From NCBI RefSeq assembly GCF_039839275.1, contig NZ_JBDOQP010000002.1, forward strand, positions 186,001-250,000: a stretch of DNA of 64,000 bases. Reading direction: 5' to 3'. Origin of the DNA: Aerobium sp039839275. Lineage in GTDB: Bacteria > Pseudomonadota > Alphaproteobacteria > Rhizobiales > Rhizobiaceae. The notes under the pieces are model-generated. The model ran no database searches. It saw nothing but the letters and a program-made list of their open reading frames with translations, and was not told the origin of the DNA. Position 1 is the stretch's first letter. Each line of letters starts with the position of its first letter. Positions 1 through 8,524 of this stretch are shown piece after piece. A program made the translations under genes and the position numbers.

Positions 1-756
1 GCAGGTCAGGCGTTCGCCGATGGCCTCGTGGATCAGAACGGCAGCCACCGAGGAATCAACGCCCCCGGAAAGCGCGCAGATCACCCGTCCATCGCCGACC
101 TGCGCGCGGATCGCGGCAATCGCCTGCTCGCGATAGGCAGCCATGGTCCAGTTGCCCTCGAGGTCGGCGATGTTGTGGACGAAATTGGCCAGCAGCCGCG
201 CGCCGTCGGGCGTGTGCACGACTTCGGGATGGAACTGGACGGCGTAGAAGCGACGCTTCTCGTCGGCAATGGCCGCGAAGGGCGCACCGGTCGACGTGCC
301 GACGACCCGGAAGCCTTCCGGCAGGGCCGTCACGCGGTCGCCATGGCTCATCCACACCTGGTGCCGCGTGCCCTTGGGCCAGACGCCCTCGAACAGCGCG
401 CTCTCCTCGTCGACATCCAGAAAGGCACGGCCGAACTCGCGATGATGGCCTGACTCGACCTTGCCGCCGAGCTGGGCGCACATGGTCTGCTGGCCGTAGC
501 AGATGCCCAGGACGGGAATGCCGGCCTCGAAGATTTCCTGAGGGGCGCGGGGGCTGTCGATGTCGATCGTCGAGGCGGGGCTGCCCGACAGGATAACCGC
601 GCGCGGTGCGATCCTGCGGAAGGCGTCGCTCGCCAACTGAAAGGGGACGATCTCGGAGTAGACCCCGGCCTCGCGCACGCGACGCGCGATGAGCTGCGTG
701 ACCTGGCTGCCGAAATCGATGATGAGGACGGTGTCGGGATGAGCGGTGGTGTTCAT
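1..756 (-). CDS. guaA: GMP synthase (glutamine-hydrolysing), N-terminal part
   Basis: Converts XMP to GMP with glutamine and ATP in cytosolic purine synthesis. The gene runs off the left edge; 252 codons of a family usually near 520 residues are present, so only the class I glutamine amidotransferase domain and the start of the ATP-pyrophosphatase domain lie here. The translation begins MNTTAHPDTVLIIDFGSQVT, the typical GuaA opening, and at the cut edge reads HEAIGERLTC, matching the family LIHEAIGxQLTC segment. The start is the ATG at 756. The frame has no stop inside the window. guaB lies on the same strand about 8 kb away with unrelated genes between, so the two gua genes are not one operon here. 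Confidence 0.96.
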   Translation of the reverse strand, partial: MNTTAHPDTVLIIDFGSQVTQLIARRVREAGVYSEIVPFQLASDAFRRIAPRAVILSGSPASTIDIDSPRAPQEIFEAGIPVLGICYGQQTMCAQLGGKVESGHHREFGRAFLDVDEESALFEGVWPKGTRHQVWMSHGDRVTALPEGFRVVGTSTGAPFAAIADEKRRFYAVQFHPEVVHTPDGARLLANFVHNIADLEGNWTMAAYREQAIAAIRAQVGDGRVICALSGGVDSSVAAVLIHEAIGERLTC

Positions 757-795
757 GGCGAGCGCATAAAGAAAGCACGCTGATTCCGCAAGGTC

Positions 796-1440
796 CTAGA
801 CCGAGATATCGCCCGAACCGATCGCAGCCGCGACGCGATCGACCGCCTCGGCGAGGTTTTCGTCGATGACATGCAGATATTCGGTCCAGTCGCCGACATG
901 CTTCAGTTCGGCCGCGCCGTCGGAGATGCCGCGCAGGCCGATGAGAGGCAGGCCGAAATGCTGGCAGGCGCGCAGCACCGCGTAGGTCTCCATGTCGACC
1001 ATATCGGCATCGATCCCGTCATAGGCGCCACCCGAAACGATGTTTGCGCCTGTCGAAAGGGAGGCCGTCGCGATACCGGGCACGCGCAGCGGCAATTCGA
1101 TGACATGGGGCAGGCCGAGAAACGGCGTCTCGCCCTTCGGGAATCCCAGCGGTGAGGCATCCATGTCGCGATAGGATACGCTGGTCGCCTGGTAAATCGC
1201 CGTCTGCTCGAGCACGCGGCTCCCGGCCGAGCCGAGCGAAACGAGCATCTCCGGGAGTTGGCCCGCAGCTTCCAGGCGCGCGAGCGCCGCCGACAGCACG
1301 ACACCCGCCTCCACCGGTCCCACGCCGGTCATCACCGGTTTGAACCGGCTCTGCAGCCTCGGGCCGTATTCAGGCGCCGCGGCCATGACGAACAGCACGC
1401 GGCGTCCGCCGAGCAGGGTCGGCTCAACCCACGATGCCAT
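796..1440 (-). CDS. mtnN: 5'-methylthioadenosine/S-adenosylhomocysteine nucleosidase family
   Basis: Predicted cytosolic nucleoside hydrolase that cleaves MTA and SAH to adenine plus the thio-sugar, for methionine salvage and removal of methylation by-product. The 214-aa protein has the phosphorylase-superfamily features TGVGPVEA near residue 40, LGSAGS near residue 70, DMETYA for ribose binding near residue 150 and RGISDGA near residue 170 with the base-contacting Asp. The N-terminal acidic run of E. coli MTAN is replaced by AAAPEYGP, so substrate preference may differ. The gene overlaps the thioesterase gene by 17 nt, suggesting translational coupling. Family is secure; exact substrate is inferred. 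Confidence 0.82.
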   Translation of the reverse strand: MASWVEPTLLGGRRVLFVMAAAPEYGPRLQSRFKPVMTGVGPVEAGVVLSAALARLEAAGQLPEMLVSLGSAGSRVLEQTAIYQATSVSYRDMDASPLGFPKGETPFLGLPHVIELPLRVPGIATASLSTGANIVSGGAYDGIDADMVDMETYAVLRACQHFGLPLIGLRGISDGAAELKHVGDWTEYLHVIDENLAEAVDRVAAAIGSGDISV

Positions 1441-1882
1441 CGCGCCCGCTCACAACCATCATCGTGCCGGTCATGGTCGCGATCAGCCGGGCTTCGCCCT
1501 CAGCGTCGTAGGCGTAGGCCTGGCCATCGGCGACGATGATCGTCCGTCCCGGCTTGGTCACCGAGCCGCGGAAAAGGAAGCGTTCGCCCTTGCCCGGCGA
1601 AAGCAGGTTGACCTTGAACTCGATGGTCAGCACCGCCGCGCTCTCCGGCATCACCGAATAGGCTGCGTAGCCACAGGCGGAATCGAGGGCGGTGGAGATG
1701 ATGCCGGCATGCAGGAAACCGTGCTGCTGGGTCAGTTCCGCGTCATAGGCAAGTTCGATCTCGACCTCGCCCGGGTTGACACGTGTCAACTCGGCACCGA
1801 TCGTCGTCATGATCTTCTGCCGCGCAAAACTCGCGCGGACGCGCCCTTCGAAGTCGCCCAGTGGCTCGAAACGCACCGACAT
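1424..1882 (-). CDS. PaaI-family hotdog thioesterase
   Basis: Hotdog-fold acyl-CoA thioesterase, 152 aa from the ATG at 1882. The open frame continues upstream to 2023, but that extension is basic and low in hydrophobic residues and overlaps the end of tspO, so the start MSVRFEPLG is preferred. The signature segment HGFLHAGIISTALDSACGYA matches the HGG-x(7)-D/E-like motif of PaaI thioesterases, with the catalytic acidic residue in the helix. Substrate cannot be read from sequence. The next gene overlaps its end by 17 nt. Confidence 0.8.
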   Translation of the reverse strand: MSVRFEPLGDFEGRVRASFARQKIMTTIGAELTRVNPGEVEIELAYDAELTQQHGFLHAGIISTALDSACGYAAYSVMPESAAVLTIEFKVNLLSPGKGERFLFRGSVTKPGRTIIVADGQAYAYDAEGEARLIATMTGTMMVVSGRDGIVG

Positions 1883-1964
1883 CCGTCTACCCCATGTTTT
1901 ATGTGCAACTGCATAGCCGCCTGCCAGTCCGCAAGCAATGTGCGAGTGGCTCCGGCAAGGCTGC

Positions 1965-2417
1965 TCAGTTGAGCTGAAAGATCGCAAAGTTGAGCAGCGT
2001 GGCGAATGCCACCCATGCCGCATAGGGCAGAAAGAGAAACGCCGCCACGCGATCCCGTGTCCAGGTGATCAGAATGAATGCGAGGATGGCGGCAAGCAGG
2101 GCAAGAATGACTGCAAGCGCCACGCCGGTCGCGTGCAGGGTGAAGAAGACCGGCGACCACAGGAAGTTGAGGCCGAGCTGCAGCCACCAGACGGTCATCG
2201 CGCCGCCCGTCGCCTTCCTGCTCCAGACCCGCCATCCGGCGATGGCGACGAGGATGTAGAGCGCTGTCCAGACGGGAGCGAAGATCGCATCGGGCGGATT
2301 GAAGGACGGCTTCACCAACCCCTGATACCACTCGCCCGGCGTGTTGCTGGCGCCAATCAGAGAGCCGCCGCCGACAACGAGAACCAGGAAGAGAGGAAGA
2401 GACAGATAACGAAACAT
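1965..2417 (-). CDS. tspO: TspO/MBR family tryptophan-rich sensory protein
   Basis: Small membrane protein related to the mitochondrial translocator protein; binds porphyrins or tetrapyrroles and affects oxygen- and stress-linked gene expression in alphaproteobacteria. The 150-aa translation shows five hydrophobic segments and family landmarks: VKPSFNPPDAIFAPVWTALY, the Trp-rich loop VWWLQLGLNFLWSPVFF, and a C-terminal helix with LPYAAWVAFATLLN. An in-frame ATG also lies at 2441; neither start has a clear Shine-Dalgarno sequence, and 2417 gives the usual N-terminus at the first membrane helix. No haem gene is adjacent, though katG lies a few kb away. Confidence 0.9.
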   Translation of the reverse strand: MFRYLSLPLFLVLVVGGGSLIGASNTPGEWYQGLVKPSFNPPDAIFAPVWTALYILVAIAGWRVWSRKATGGAMTVWWLQLGLNFLWSPVFFTLHATGVALAVILALLAAILAFILITWTRDRVAAFLFLPYAAWVAFATLLNFAIFQLN

Positions 2418-2480
2418 GGCAGGTACCGGTGTTTTCAGCATGAGGAACGATTGGCGCTGGAGCCGGTTCCAGGAACGCGT

Positions 2481-3770
2481 TCAGCCGGCGACACGCTCCA
2501 GGGCAGCGAAGAAAAAGCCGTCCGTGCCACTCGTCCTCGGCGTCAGCACAACCCCGGAACCATCGACACGCATCCGGTCTTCCCGCCCTGGGAAACGGGT
2601 GTTCCAAAGAGCTGACGGATCAAGTGGCCTGAAGTCCTGATTGGCGTTGAGGAAGGCCTCCATCTGATGCCTGTTCTCCTGCGGGAAGATCGAGCAGGTG
2701 ATATAGACCAGCCTGCCTCCCGGCTTCACGAAATCGCGCACGGCGGCGAGGATCGCGGCCTGCTCGCGCAGGCGCACATCGAGCTGGCGGTCGGTCAGTC
2801 GCCATTTCGCATCCGGACGGCGCCGCCATGTGCCGCTGCCGGTGCATGGGGCGTCGACCAGCACCAAGTCCATCGCCGCGCACAGCGGTTCGAGATCGGC
2901 CGGGCGGGACACGGTCTGGACGTTGCGCGCCCCTGCCCTGCGCAGCCGGTCGAAGATCGGCGCAAGGCGCTGCTTCTCCGAGTCATGGGCAAATATCTGC
3001 CCGCGATTTTCCATCGCGGCCGACAGGGCCAGCGTCTTGCCGCCGGCGCCAGCACAATAGTCGAGCACCTGCATGCCAGGCGTGGCATCGGCGAGTTCGC
3101 CGACGAGCTGCGAGCCTTCGTCCTGCACTTCGAACCAGCCCTTCTGGAAGGCGGGTTCCGCCTGGACATTCGGATGGCGGCCGTGGCCCTGGATCGGGGG
3201 GATGCGGATGCCGTCGCGGGCGAGGCTGGTGATGGATGGATTGGACGCACTCAGTTCCCCAAGCACCTTGTCGCGTGTCGACAGCAGCGTGTTGACCCTC
3301 AGGTCCAGCGGCGGACGGGCTGCAAGGGCGGCGACTTCCTCGGGCCATTCATCGCCAAAGGCTTCCTCGACCAGCGGAATACACCAGTCCGGGCAGTCGG
3401 CACGTATGGCGGCAGGCGCTTCAGCAAGGTCGCGCTGCTCAAGGGTGGCCAGTTCGTCGCTGGTCAAGGGCGCGGGTGCAAAACGGTCGCCTTCCAGCAT
3501 GGCGTTGATGCCGGCACCGTTCATGCCCCATTCCAGCAGCAAGGCGCCAAAGGCCAGCGCACGCGATGAACTATCATCGAACAGCCATGCTGCCGAGCGG
3601 CGTCGGCGCAAGGCATCGTAGACGACGTTGCCGATGGCGGCACGATCGCCGGCGCCTGCAAACCGGTGCGACAGCCCCCAATCCTTTAGCGCGTCGGCCG
3701 CCGGGCGGTGCCGGTTCTCGATGTCGTCCAGTATCTCGATGGCTGCCGCCACCCTGCCGCCAAGTCGCAT
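2481..3770 (-). CDS. RsmB/NOP-family RNA cytosine-C5 methyltransferase
   Basis: SAM-dependent RNA m5C methyltransferase, probably acting on 16S rRNA. The 429-aa protein has a helical N-terminal NusB-like/RsmB region (about 1-140) and a C-terminal Rossmann domain. Visible motifs: the SAM-binding loop VLDYCAGAGGKT, the DAPCTGSG motif with the first catalytic Cys, and ITCSIFPQEN with the second Cys. Both cysteines of the RsmB/RsmF mechanism are therefore present. The order guaB ... rsmB-like ... guaA on one strand resembles other rhizobial genomes. Whether the target base is that of E. coli RsmB is inferred. Confidence 0.9.
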   Translation of the reverse strand: MRLGGRVAAAIEILDDIENRHRPAADALKDWGLSHRFAGAGDRAAIGNVVYDALRRRRSAAWLFDDSSSRALAFGALLLEWGMNGAGINAMLEGDRFAPAPLTSDELATLEQRDLAEAPAAIRADCPDWCIPLVEEAFGDEWPEEVAALAARPPLDLRVNTLLSTRDKVLGELSASNPSITSLARDGIRIPPIQGHGRHPNVQAEPAFQKGWFEVQDEGSQLVGELADATPGMQVLDYCAGAGGKTLALSAAMENRGQIFAHDSEKQRLAPIFDRLRRAGARNVQTVSRPADLEPLCAAMDLVLVDAPCTGSGTWRRRPDAKWRLTDRQLDVRLREQAAILAAVRDFVKPGGRLVYITCSIFPQENRHQMEAFLNANQDFRPLDPSALWNTRFPGREDRMRVDGSGVVLTPRTSGTDGFFFAALERVAG

Positions 3771-3791
3771 CGCTCACTCCAAAGCCGGTTG

Positions 3792-3826
3792 CCCGAATGC
3801 AGCCTCCGTAACGAGGCTGCCTCGGG
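3792..3826 (-). terminator. Hairpin between L,D-transpeptidase and rsmB-like gene
   Basis: The arms GCAGCCTC (3799-3806) and GAGGCTGC (3813-3820) pair perfectly around a 6-nt loop, and flanking CCCGA/TCGGG extend the stem. It lies just past the L,D-transpeptidase stop in the 95-bp gap before the rsmB-like gene. There is no strong U tract, so it may be a weak or Rho-assisted terminator. Confidence 0.45.
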
Positions 3827-3865
3827 AACACAAGCAGAGCAATGAGAGAAAGCGGGATGCCGCCG

Positions 3866-4483
3866 TCAGGCCTGGATGACGACCACGTTTGCACCGACTG
3901 GCACGCGCTCGTATAGATCGACTACATCGTGGTTGAGCATGCGCACGCAGCCGCTCGACATCGCCAACCCGATCGATTGTGGCTGGTTGGTGCCGTGGAT
4001 ACGGAACATGGTGTCGCGGCCGCCCCGGTAGAGATAGAGCGCGCGGGCACCGAGCGGATTGGTCAGGCCGCCTGGCACACCGCCGGCATATTTGCGGTTG
4101 CCGGCGTCGCGGGCGATCATGTTGCTGGTGGGGGTCCAGCTCGGCCACTCCGCCTTGCGACCGATCGTGGCGTTGCCCCGCAGAGCGAGCCCTTCACGCC
4201 CGACGCCAATGCCATAGCGCATCGCACGGCCGTTTCCGAGCACCAGATAGAGCCGTCGCTCGGGTGTGTCGACGACGACGGTGCCCGCCTTGTGGCTTGA
4301 CTGATAGGCCACTTCCCGGCGGCGCAGTTCCGGCTTGATCTTGTCCGGGGACAAGGCGGCCAGCGGAAAGCGCGGATGAGGAACGGCAGCGTAATTCTGG
4401 TAGTCCGTGCGGTACTCCGTGACGGAGCAACCCGCAAAGAAGATCGGCAGGCCAATGACAAAGGCCCGGCGGGAAATAGTCAT
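3866..4483 (-). CDS. L,D-transpeptidase (YkuD domain), putative lipoprotein
   Basis: Periplasmic enzyme expected to form 3-3 peptidoglycan cross-links or attach proteins to peptidoglycan. The 205-aa protein starts with a signal peptide containing twin arginines (SRRAF) and a lipobox-like FAGC ending at Cys19, so it may be a Tat- or Sec-exported lipoprotein. The YkuD catalytic motif HGTNQPQSIG followed by SSGCVRM gives His163, Cys179 and Arg181. The ATG at 4483 is chosen because GGGGGA sits 5 nt upstream; an upstream TTG at 4495 would place that ribosome site inside the gene. Typical of the many such paralogues in rhizobia. Confidence 0.92.
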   Translation of the reverse strand: MTISRRAFVIGLPIFFAGCSVTEYRTDYQNYAAVPHPRFPLAALSPDKIKPELRRREVAYQSSHKAGTVVVDTPERRLYLVLGNGRAMRYGIGVGREGLALRGNATIGRKAEWPSWTPTSNMIARDAGNRKYAGGVPGGLTNPLGARALYLYRGGRDTMFRIHGTNQPQSIGLAMSSGCVRMLNHDVVDLYERVPVGANVVVIQA

Positions 4484-4620
4484 GTCGTCCCCCAAAACGG
4501 CTTGGTTACCTCAACAACCTGTATGGCGTTATGGTTAACGAATTCTTGTTGCTCATGACGCTTCGTAAGGCAATACCGATCCGCGGTTTCACGACATCGT
4601 CAACTCCGGTCCCCAAGCAA

Positions 4621-4647
4621 ACAGGCGCGGAGATGCTCCGCGCCTGT
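4621..4647 (-). terminator. katG transcription terminator
   Basis: Perfect 12-bp inverted repeat ACAGGCGCGGAG / CTCCGCGCCTGT with a 3-nt ATG loop, 22 nt past the katG stop. On the minus strand it is followed by a short T-rich run (TTTGCTT). The remaining gap to the L,D-transpeptidase gene (4484-4620) shows nothing else I can name. Confidence 0.72.
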
Positions 4648-4669
4648 GGATTGTCGAGACGAGCCGACC

Positions 4670-6871
4670 TCAGTGCAGGTCGTAGCGGTCCGCGTTCATC
4701 ACCTTCGTCCAGGCGGCGACGAAATCCCGGACGAATTTCGGCTTGGCGTCGAACTGTCCGTAGACTTCCGAAAGGGCGCGCAACTGGGAGTGCGAGCCGA
4801 AGATGAGGTCGACGCGCGTGCCGGTCCACTTCAGTTCGCCGGACTTGCGGTCGCGGCCTTCATACACCCCGTCCTCGCCCTGGGACGCGCTCCATACCGT
4901 GCTCATGTCGAGCAGGTTGACGAAGAAGTCGTTGGTGAGCGTCTGCGGCCTGTCGGTAAACACGCCGTGCTTGGAGTTGTCGTAATTGGCGCCAAGAACA
5001 CGCAAGCCACCGAGCAACACGCTCATCTCGGGCGCGGTCAGACGCAGAAGCTGGGCGCGGTCGACGAGCCCTTCCTCCGGCTTCATGAACTGCGTGCCGC
5101 TGAGATAATTGCGGAAACCATCGGTACGCGGCTCAAGCGGTGCGAAGGACTCCGCGTCCGTCTGTTCGGCCGTTGCGTCCATGCGGCCGGGTGTGAACGG
5201 CACGGTGACGTCTTCGCCCGCATCCTTAGCGGCCTTCTCGACGCCGGCAGACCCCGCCAGCACGATGAGGTCGGCGAGCGAAATCTTCTTGCCGCCACCC
5301 TGCGAGGCACTGAAGTCGCGCTGGATGCCTTCCAGCACGCCGAGCACCTTGGTCAACTGGGCAGGCTGGTTCACCTCCCAGTCCTTTTGCGGCGCAAGGC
5401 GGATACGTGCGCCATTGGCGCCGCCGCGCTTGTCGGACCCCCGGAACGTCGAGGCCGATGCCCATGCCGTCGAGACCAGCTCGGCGACCGACAGCCCGGA
5501 AGCAAGGATCTTCGCCTTTAGCGATGCGATGTCGACCTGGTCGACCAGTGGATGATCGACGGCCGGGATCGGATCCTGCCAGATCAGGTCTTCCGCCGGC
5601 ACTTCGGGGCCGAGGTAGCGCACCTTCGGACCCATGTCGCGATGCGTGAGCTTGAACCAGGCGCGCGCGAACGCATCGGCGAACTGATCCGGGTTCTCCA
5701 GGAACCGGCGCGAAATCTTCTCATAGGCGGGGTCGAAGCGAAGCGACAGGTCGGTGGTGAGCATCGTGGGGAGATGCTTTCTGGACGGGTCGTGCGCGTC
5801 CGGCACGTTGGCCTCCGCATCCTTTGCCTTCCACTGAAATGCGCCAGCGGGGCTCTTGGTCAGCTCCCATTCATGGTTGAACAGGTTTTCGAAGAAGAGG
5901 TTGCTCCACCGGGTCGGCGTCTGCGTCCACGTCACCTCGGGTCCGCCGGTGATGGTGTCGGCACCGAAGCCGGTGCCGTGCTTGCTCTTCCAGCCGAGAC
6001 CCTGGTCCTCGATCGCCGAACCTTCGGGATCGGGACCGATCAGCGACGGATCGCCGGCACCATGGGTCTTGCCGAAGGAGTGGCCACCGGCGATCAGCGC
6101 GACGGTCTCCTCGTCGTTCATCGCCATGCGCGCGAAGGTCATGCGGATGTCGTGCGCCGCGGCGACCGGGTCGGGCTTGCCGTTCGGGCCTTCCGGGTTG
6201 ACGTAGATCAGGCCCATCTGCACCGCCGCGAGCGGTTCATTCAACTGGCGCTCGCCGCTGTAGCGCTCGTCGCCGAGCCAGGTTCCTTCCGGTCCCCAGT
6301 AAAGTTCTTCGGGCTCCCAAACATCGGCGCGGCCGCCGGCAAAGCCGAACGTCTTGAAGCCCATGGATTCAAGCGCGACGTTGCCGGTGAGCACCATCAG
6401 GTCGGCCCAGGAGATCCTGTTGCCGTATTTCTGCTTGATCGGCCACAGCAGGCGACGCGCCTTGTCGAGGTTAGCGTTGTCGGGCCAGCTATTGAGCGGT
6501 GCAAAACGCTGCTGTCCCATGCCGGCGCCGCCACGCCCGTCGGTGGTGCGATAGGTGCCAGCGCTGTGCCAGGCCATGCGGATGAAGAGCCCGCCATAAT
6601 GGCCAAAATCTGCCGGCCACCATTCCTGCGAATCGGTCATCAGGGCGCGCAGGTCGTTCTTCAGCGCTTCCAGATCGAGCTTCTTGAATTCCTCCGCGTA
6701 GTCGAATTCCCGCCCCATGGGATCGGACAGCGAGGAATTGGTATGAAGGATCTGGACGTTCAGGTGCTCCGGCCACCAGTCGCGATTGGTGCGAACCTGC
6801 CTGCCATGCGCGACGGGGCACTTGCCCTCCGATTTCGGTCCGGCGTTGTCGTTGGCCTCTGGCGCGTCCAT
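4670..6871 (-). CDS. katG: Catalase-peroxidase
   Basis: Bifunctional haem enzyme that dismutates hydrogen peroxide and oxidises small electron donors. The 733-aa length is normal for KatG (two tandem peroxidase domains). The active N-terminal domain shows the distal RMAWHSAGTYR (Arg, Trp, His) and the proximal GGHSFGKTHGAG His ligand. Tyr in VQMGLIYVNPEG and Met in FARMAMND supply the Met-Tyr-Trp adduct needed for catalase activity. The frame is open upstream to 7069, but the ATG at 6871 has GGAG 6 nt upstream and gives the usual N-terminus; an ATG at 6883 is possible. It is divergent from oxyR, which almost certainly controls it. Confidence 0.97.
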   Translation of the reverse strand: MDAPEANDNAGPKSEGKCPVAHGRQVRTNRDWWPEHLNVQILHTNSSLSDPMGREFDYAEEFKKLDLEALKNDLRALMTDSQEWWPADFGHYGGLFIRMAWHSAGTYRTTDGRGGAGMGQQRFAPLNSWPDNANLDKARRLLWPIKQKYGNRISWADLMVLTGNVALESMGFKTFGFAGGRADVWEPEELYWGPEGTWLGDERYSGERQLNEPLAAVQMGLIYVNPEGPNGKPDPVAAAHDIRMTFARMAMNDEETVALIAGGHSFGKTHGAGDPSLIGPDPEGSAIEDQGLGWKSKHGTGFGADTITGGPEVTWTQTPTRWSNLFFENLFNHEWELTKSPAGAFQWKAKDAEANVPDAHDPSRKHLPTMLTTDLSLRFDPAYEKISRRFLENPDQFADAFARAWFKLTHRDMGPKVRYLGPEVPAEDLIWQDPIPAVDHPLVDQVDIASLKAKILASGLSVAELVSTAWASASTFRGSDKRGGANGARIRLAPQKDWEVNQPAQLTKVLGVLEGIQRDFSASQGGGKKISLADLIVLAGSAGVEKAAKDAGEDVTVPFTPGRMDATAEQTDAESFAPLEPRTDGFRNYLSGTQFMKPEEGLVDRAQLLRLTAPEMSVLLGGLRVLGANYDNSKHGVFTDRPQTLTNDFFVNLLDMSTVWSASQGEDGVYEGRDRKSGELKWTGTRVDLIFGSHSQLRALSEVYGQFDAKPKFVRDFVAAWTKVMNADRYDLH

Positions 6872-7076
6872 GGTCGTCTCCATCTGTTGATCGTGTTCTT
6901 GCGACACCCCCGCGCGGAGCTGCCAGAACCTGCGTTGCTTTGCCGTGGCCACCGCAGTCGGCCGACACGGACATGAATTGTTGTCCAGAGGCGGCTCAAT
7001 TCTCGCCGTGAGCGGCACGTGCGGCGTGCGAAAAGCCCGCGTCATGACCGGCCACTCATTCTGGAACAATTCAAAA

Positions 7077-7121
7077 CTATCCGAACTCTACGATAGAAAC
7101 AAATTGCGTTTCCTATTTGTT
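7077..7121. promoter_or_regulatory. Candidate OxyR operator between katG and oxyR
   Basis: The 266-bp divergent intergenic region (6872-7137) holds two overlapping inverted repeats close to the oxyR start: CTATC (7077-7081) with GATAG (7092-7096), 10-nt spacer, and AACAAAT (7098-7104) with ATTTGTT (7115-7121), 10-nt spacer. CTAT/ATAG tetranucleotides are the core of OxyR sites, although the spacing is not the canonical seven. The rest of the region shows no gene. Confidence 0.5.
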
Positions 7122-7137
7122 ACGATAATTTCCGCTT

Positions 7138-8130
7138 ATGATAAAACTGACGGTCCGCCAGATGGAGTATTTCGAGGCGCTTGCGGAAACGCTGCATTTC
7201 GGGCGCGCCGCGGCGCTTGTCGGCGTGACCCAGCCGGCCCTCTCCTCGCAGATCGCCGAAATGGAGGAGCGGCTGGGCTGCAAGCTCTTCGAACGCGGGC
7301 GCAGGACGGTCCATCTGACCGAGGAGGCACGCGCGATGCGCTCCAGGATAGAGCGCATCCTGGTGGAGTTGCGCGAGATAGAGACGGCGACGCGCCGAGG
7401 ACCCGGAGCCGTGGAAGGCCGCTTCAGACTGGGCGTCATCCCCACCGTTGCACCCTATCTCCTGCCGCGGCTGTTGCCGGAACTGCGGCGGCGCTTCCCT
7501 GCCCTATCCGTGGAAATGCGCGAGGCGGTGACCGCGACGCTGGTCGAGGAAACGGCGGCGGGTCGGCTGGATGCGATGATCGCCGCCCTGCCGCTCGACA
7601 GCCCTGCCCTCGTGGTGGAGCCGCTCTTCGAGGACCGATTCTTTCTCGCGATCCCGCGCGACGACCCCGGCTTCATCGCTCCGCCGGTGCCGCCGGAAAG
7701 TCCGGCGCTGGAGCGCCTAATGCTGCTTGAGGAAGGCCACTGCATGCGCGACCAGGCGTTGGCGGTCTGCGGCAACATCCGGCCCGCGGCCATGGCGAAT
7801 TATGGCGCCACGAGCCTGACGACGCTGCTGCAGATGGTTGCCCATGGACAAGGCGTGACGCTGGTTCCGGAAATGGCCAGCGAGGCGAGCCGGGCCATCC
7901 CCGACCTCAGGATCGTGCCGTTCGCCGAGCCGATGCCGTCGCGGACGCTTGCCTTCGCGTGGCGCAAAAGCTCCAGTCGCGCCGGCGAGTGCCGCGCGCT
8001 TGCGGCAATCGCACGTGGGCTCGGTCCTGCCTCAGGCGCTCAGCAGGTGAATGGCGATCATGACCCAGAGCACCAGGACGATCACGAAACCGGCGACGAA
8101 AGCAGGCTGTCGGTAGCGAATCCGGTTTGA
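7138..8130 (+). CDS. oxyR: LysR-type hydrogen peroxide sensor OxyR
   Basis: Transcription regulator that senses peroxide through a disulfide. N-terminal winged helix-turn-helix (about 1-60: MEYFEALAETLHFGRAAALV, then TQPALSSQIAEME). The sensing loop EEGHCMRDQALAVC carries Cys202 and Cys211, spaced as Cys199/Cys208 of E. coli OxyR. The protein is 330 aa, about 25 longer than usual: a polar tail rich in Asp, His and Glu follows the effector domain and is encoded antisense to the 3' end of the convergent MAPEG gene (99-bp overlap). Divergence from katG supports direct control of katG and self-regulation. Confidence 0.95.
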   Translation: MIKLTVRQMEYFEALAETLHFGRAAALVGVTQPALSSQIAEMEERLGCKLFERGRRTVHLTEEARAMRSRIERILVELREIETATRRGPGAVEGRFRLGVIPTVAPYLLPRLLPELRRRFPALSVEMREAVTATLVEETAAGRLDAMIAALPLDSPALVVEPLFEDRFFLAIPRDDPGFIAPPVPPESPALERLMLLEEGHCMRDQALAVCGNIRPAAMANYGATSLTTLLQMVAHGQGVTLVPEMASEASRAIPDLRIVPFAEPMPSRTLAFAWRKSSSRAGECRALAAIARGLGPASGAQQVNGDHDPEHQDDHETGDESRLSVANPV

Positions 8131-8448
8131 CGTGACGTGGATGAAAGTGTGCACGTAGCGGGAGATGGCAAACAGCCATGCCAGCACGAGCGCGACGATG
8201 TCTGCTCCGCCGGTCGCATAGAGCGACAGGCATGCGATGTGGAACAGCATCGGCAGTTCAAACTGGTTTGCAAGCGCATTCTTCACGAACAGGCTTTGCT
8301 GCGGCTCGACCTGATTCTCGCGGAATTGCGAAACCTTGGCATTACCGCTGGTCACCGCCGCCTTTCGGCGCAGGCCGAGCATGGCATAGATGATGAACAC
8401 CAGGAGCACATGCGCCATCATCGGCCAGAAGATCGCGGTCTGGTTCAC
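8032..8448 (-). CDS. MAPEG family membrane protein
   Basis: Integral membrane protein of 138 aa with four hydrophobic helices, related to membrane-associated glutathione/eicosanoid enzymes but of unknown substrate in bacteria. Landmarks are the NQFELPMLFHIACLSLY segment, matching the MAPEG N-x-x-E-x-P motif, and RYVHTFIHVTSNRIRYR. Its 3' end overlaps the oxyR 3' end on the other strand. It lies about 75 nt downstream of guaB on the same strand and might be reached by read-through. Confidence 0.85.
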   Translation of the reverse strand: MNQTAIFWPMMAHVLLVFIIYAMLGLRRKAAVTSGNAKVSQFRENQVEPQQSLFVKNALANQFELPMLFHIACLSLYATGGADIVALVLAWLFAISRYVHTFIHVTSNRIRYRQPAFVAGFVIVLVLWVMIAIHLLSA

Positions 8449-8487
8449 TCTGTCCTCACAATCGGGTGGGAGTCAGTTTCAACGTGC

Positions 8488-8507
8488 CGTCCACGCGCCC
8501 GTGGACG
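8488..8507 (-). terminator. Possible guaB terminator hairpin
   Basis: CGTCCACG (8488-8495) and CGTGGACG (8500-8507) form an 8-bp perfect stem with a 4-nt loop, 17 nt past the guaB stop. The following bases are not strongly U-rich, so the call is tentative. Confidence 0.4.
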
Positions 8508-8524
8508 CGTGGAGATTTTGGTGA

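Noticed and set aside
4646..6976. Long plus-strand frames opposite katG (4646-5521 and 5552-6976)
   Set aside because: Antisense shadows of a clearly conserved catalase-peroxidase; no independent start signals.
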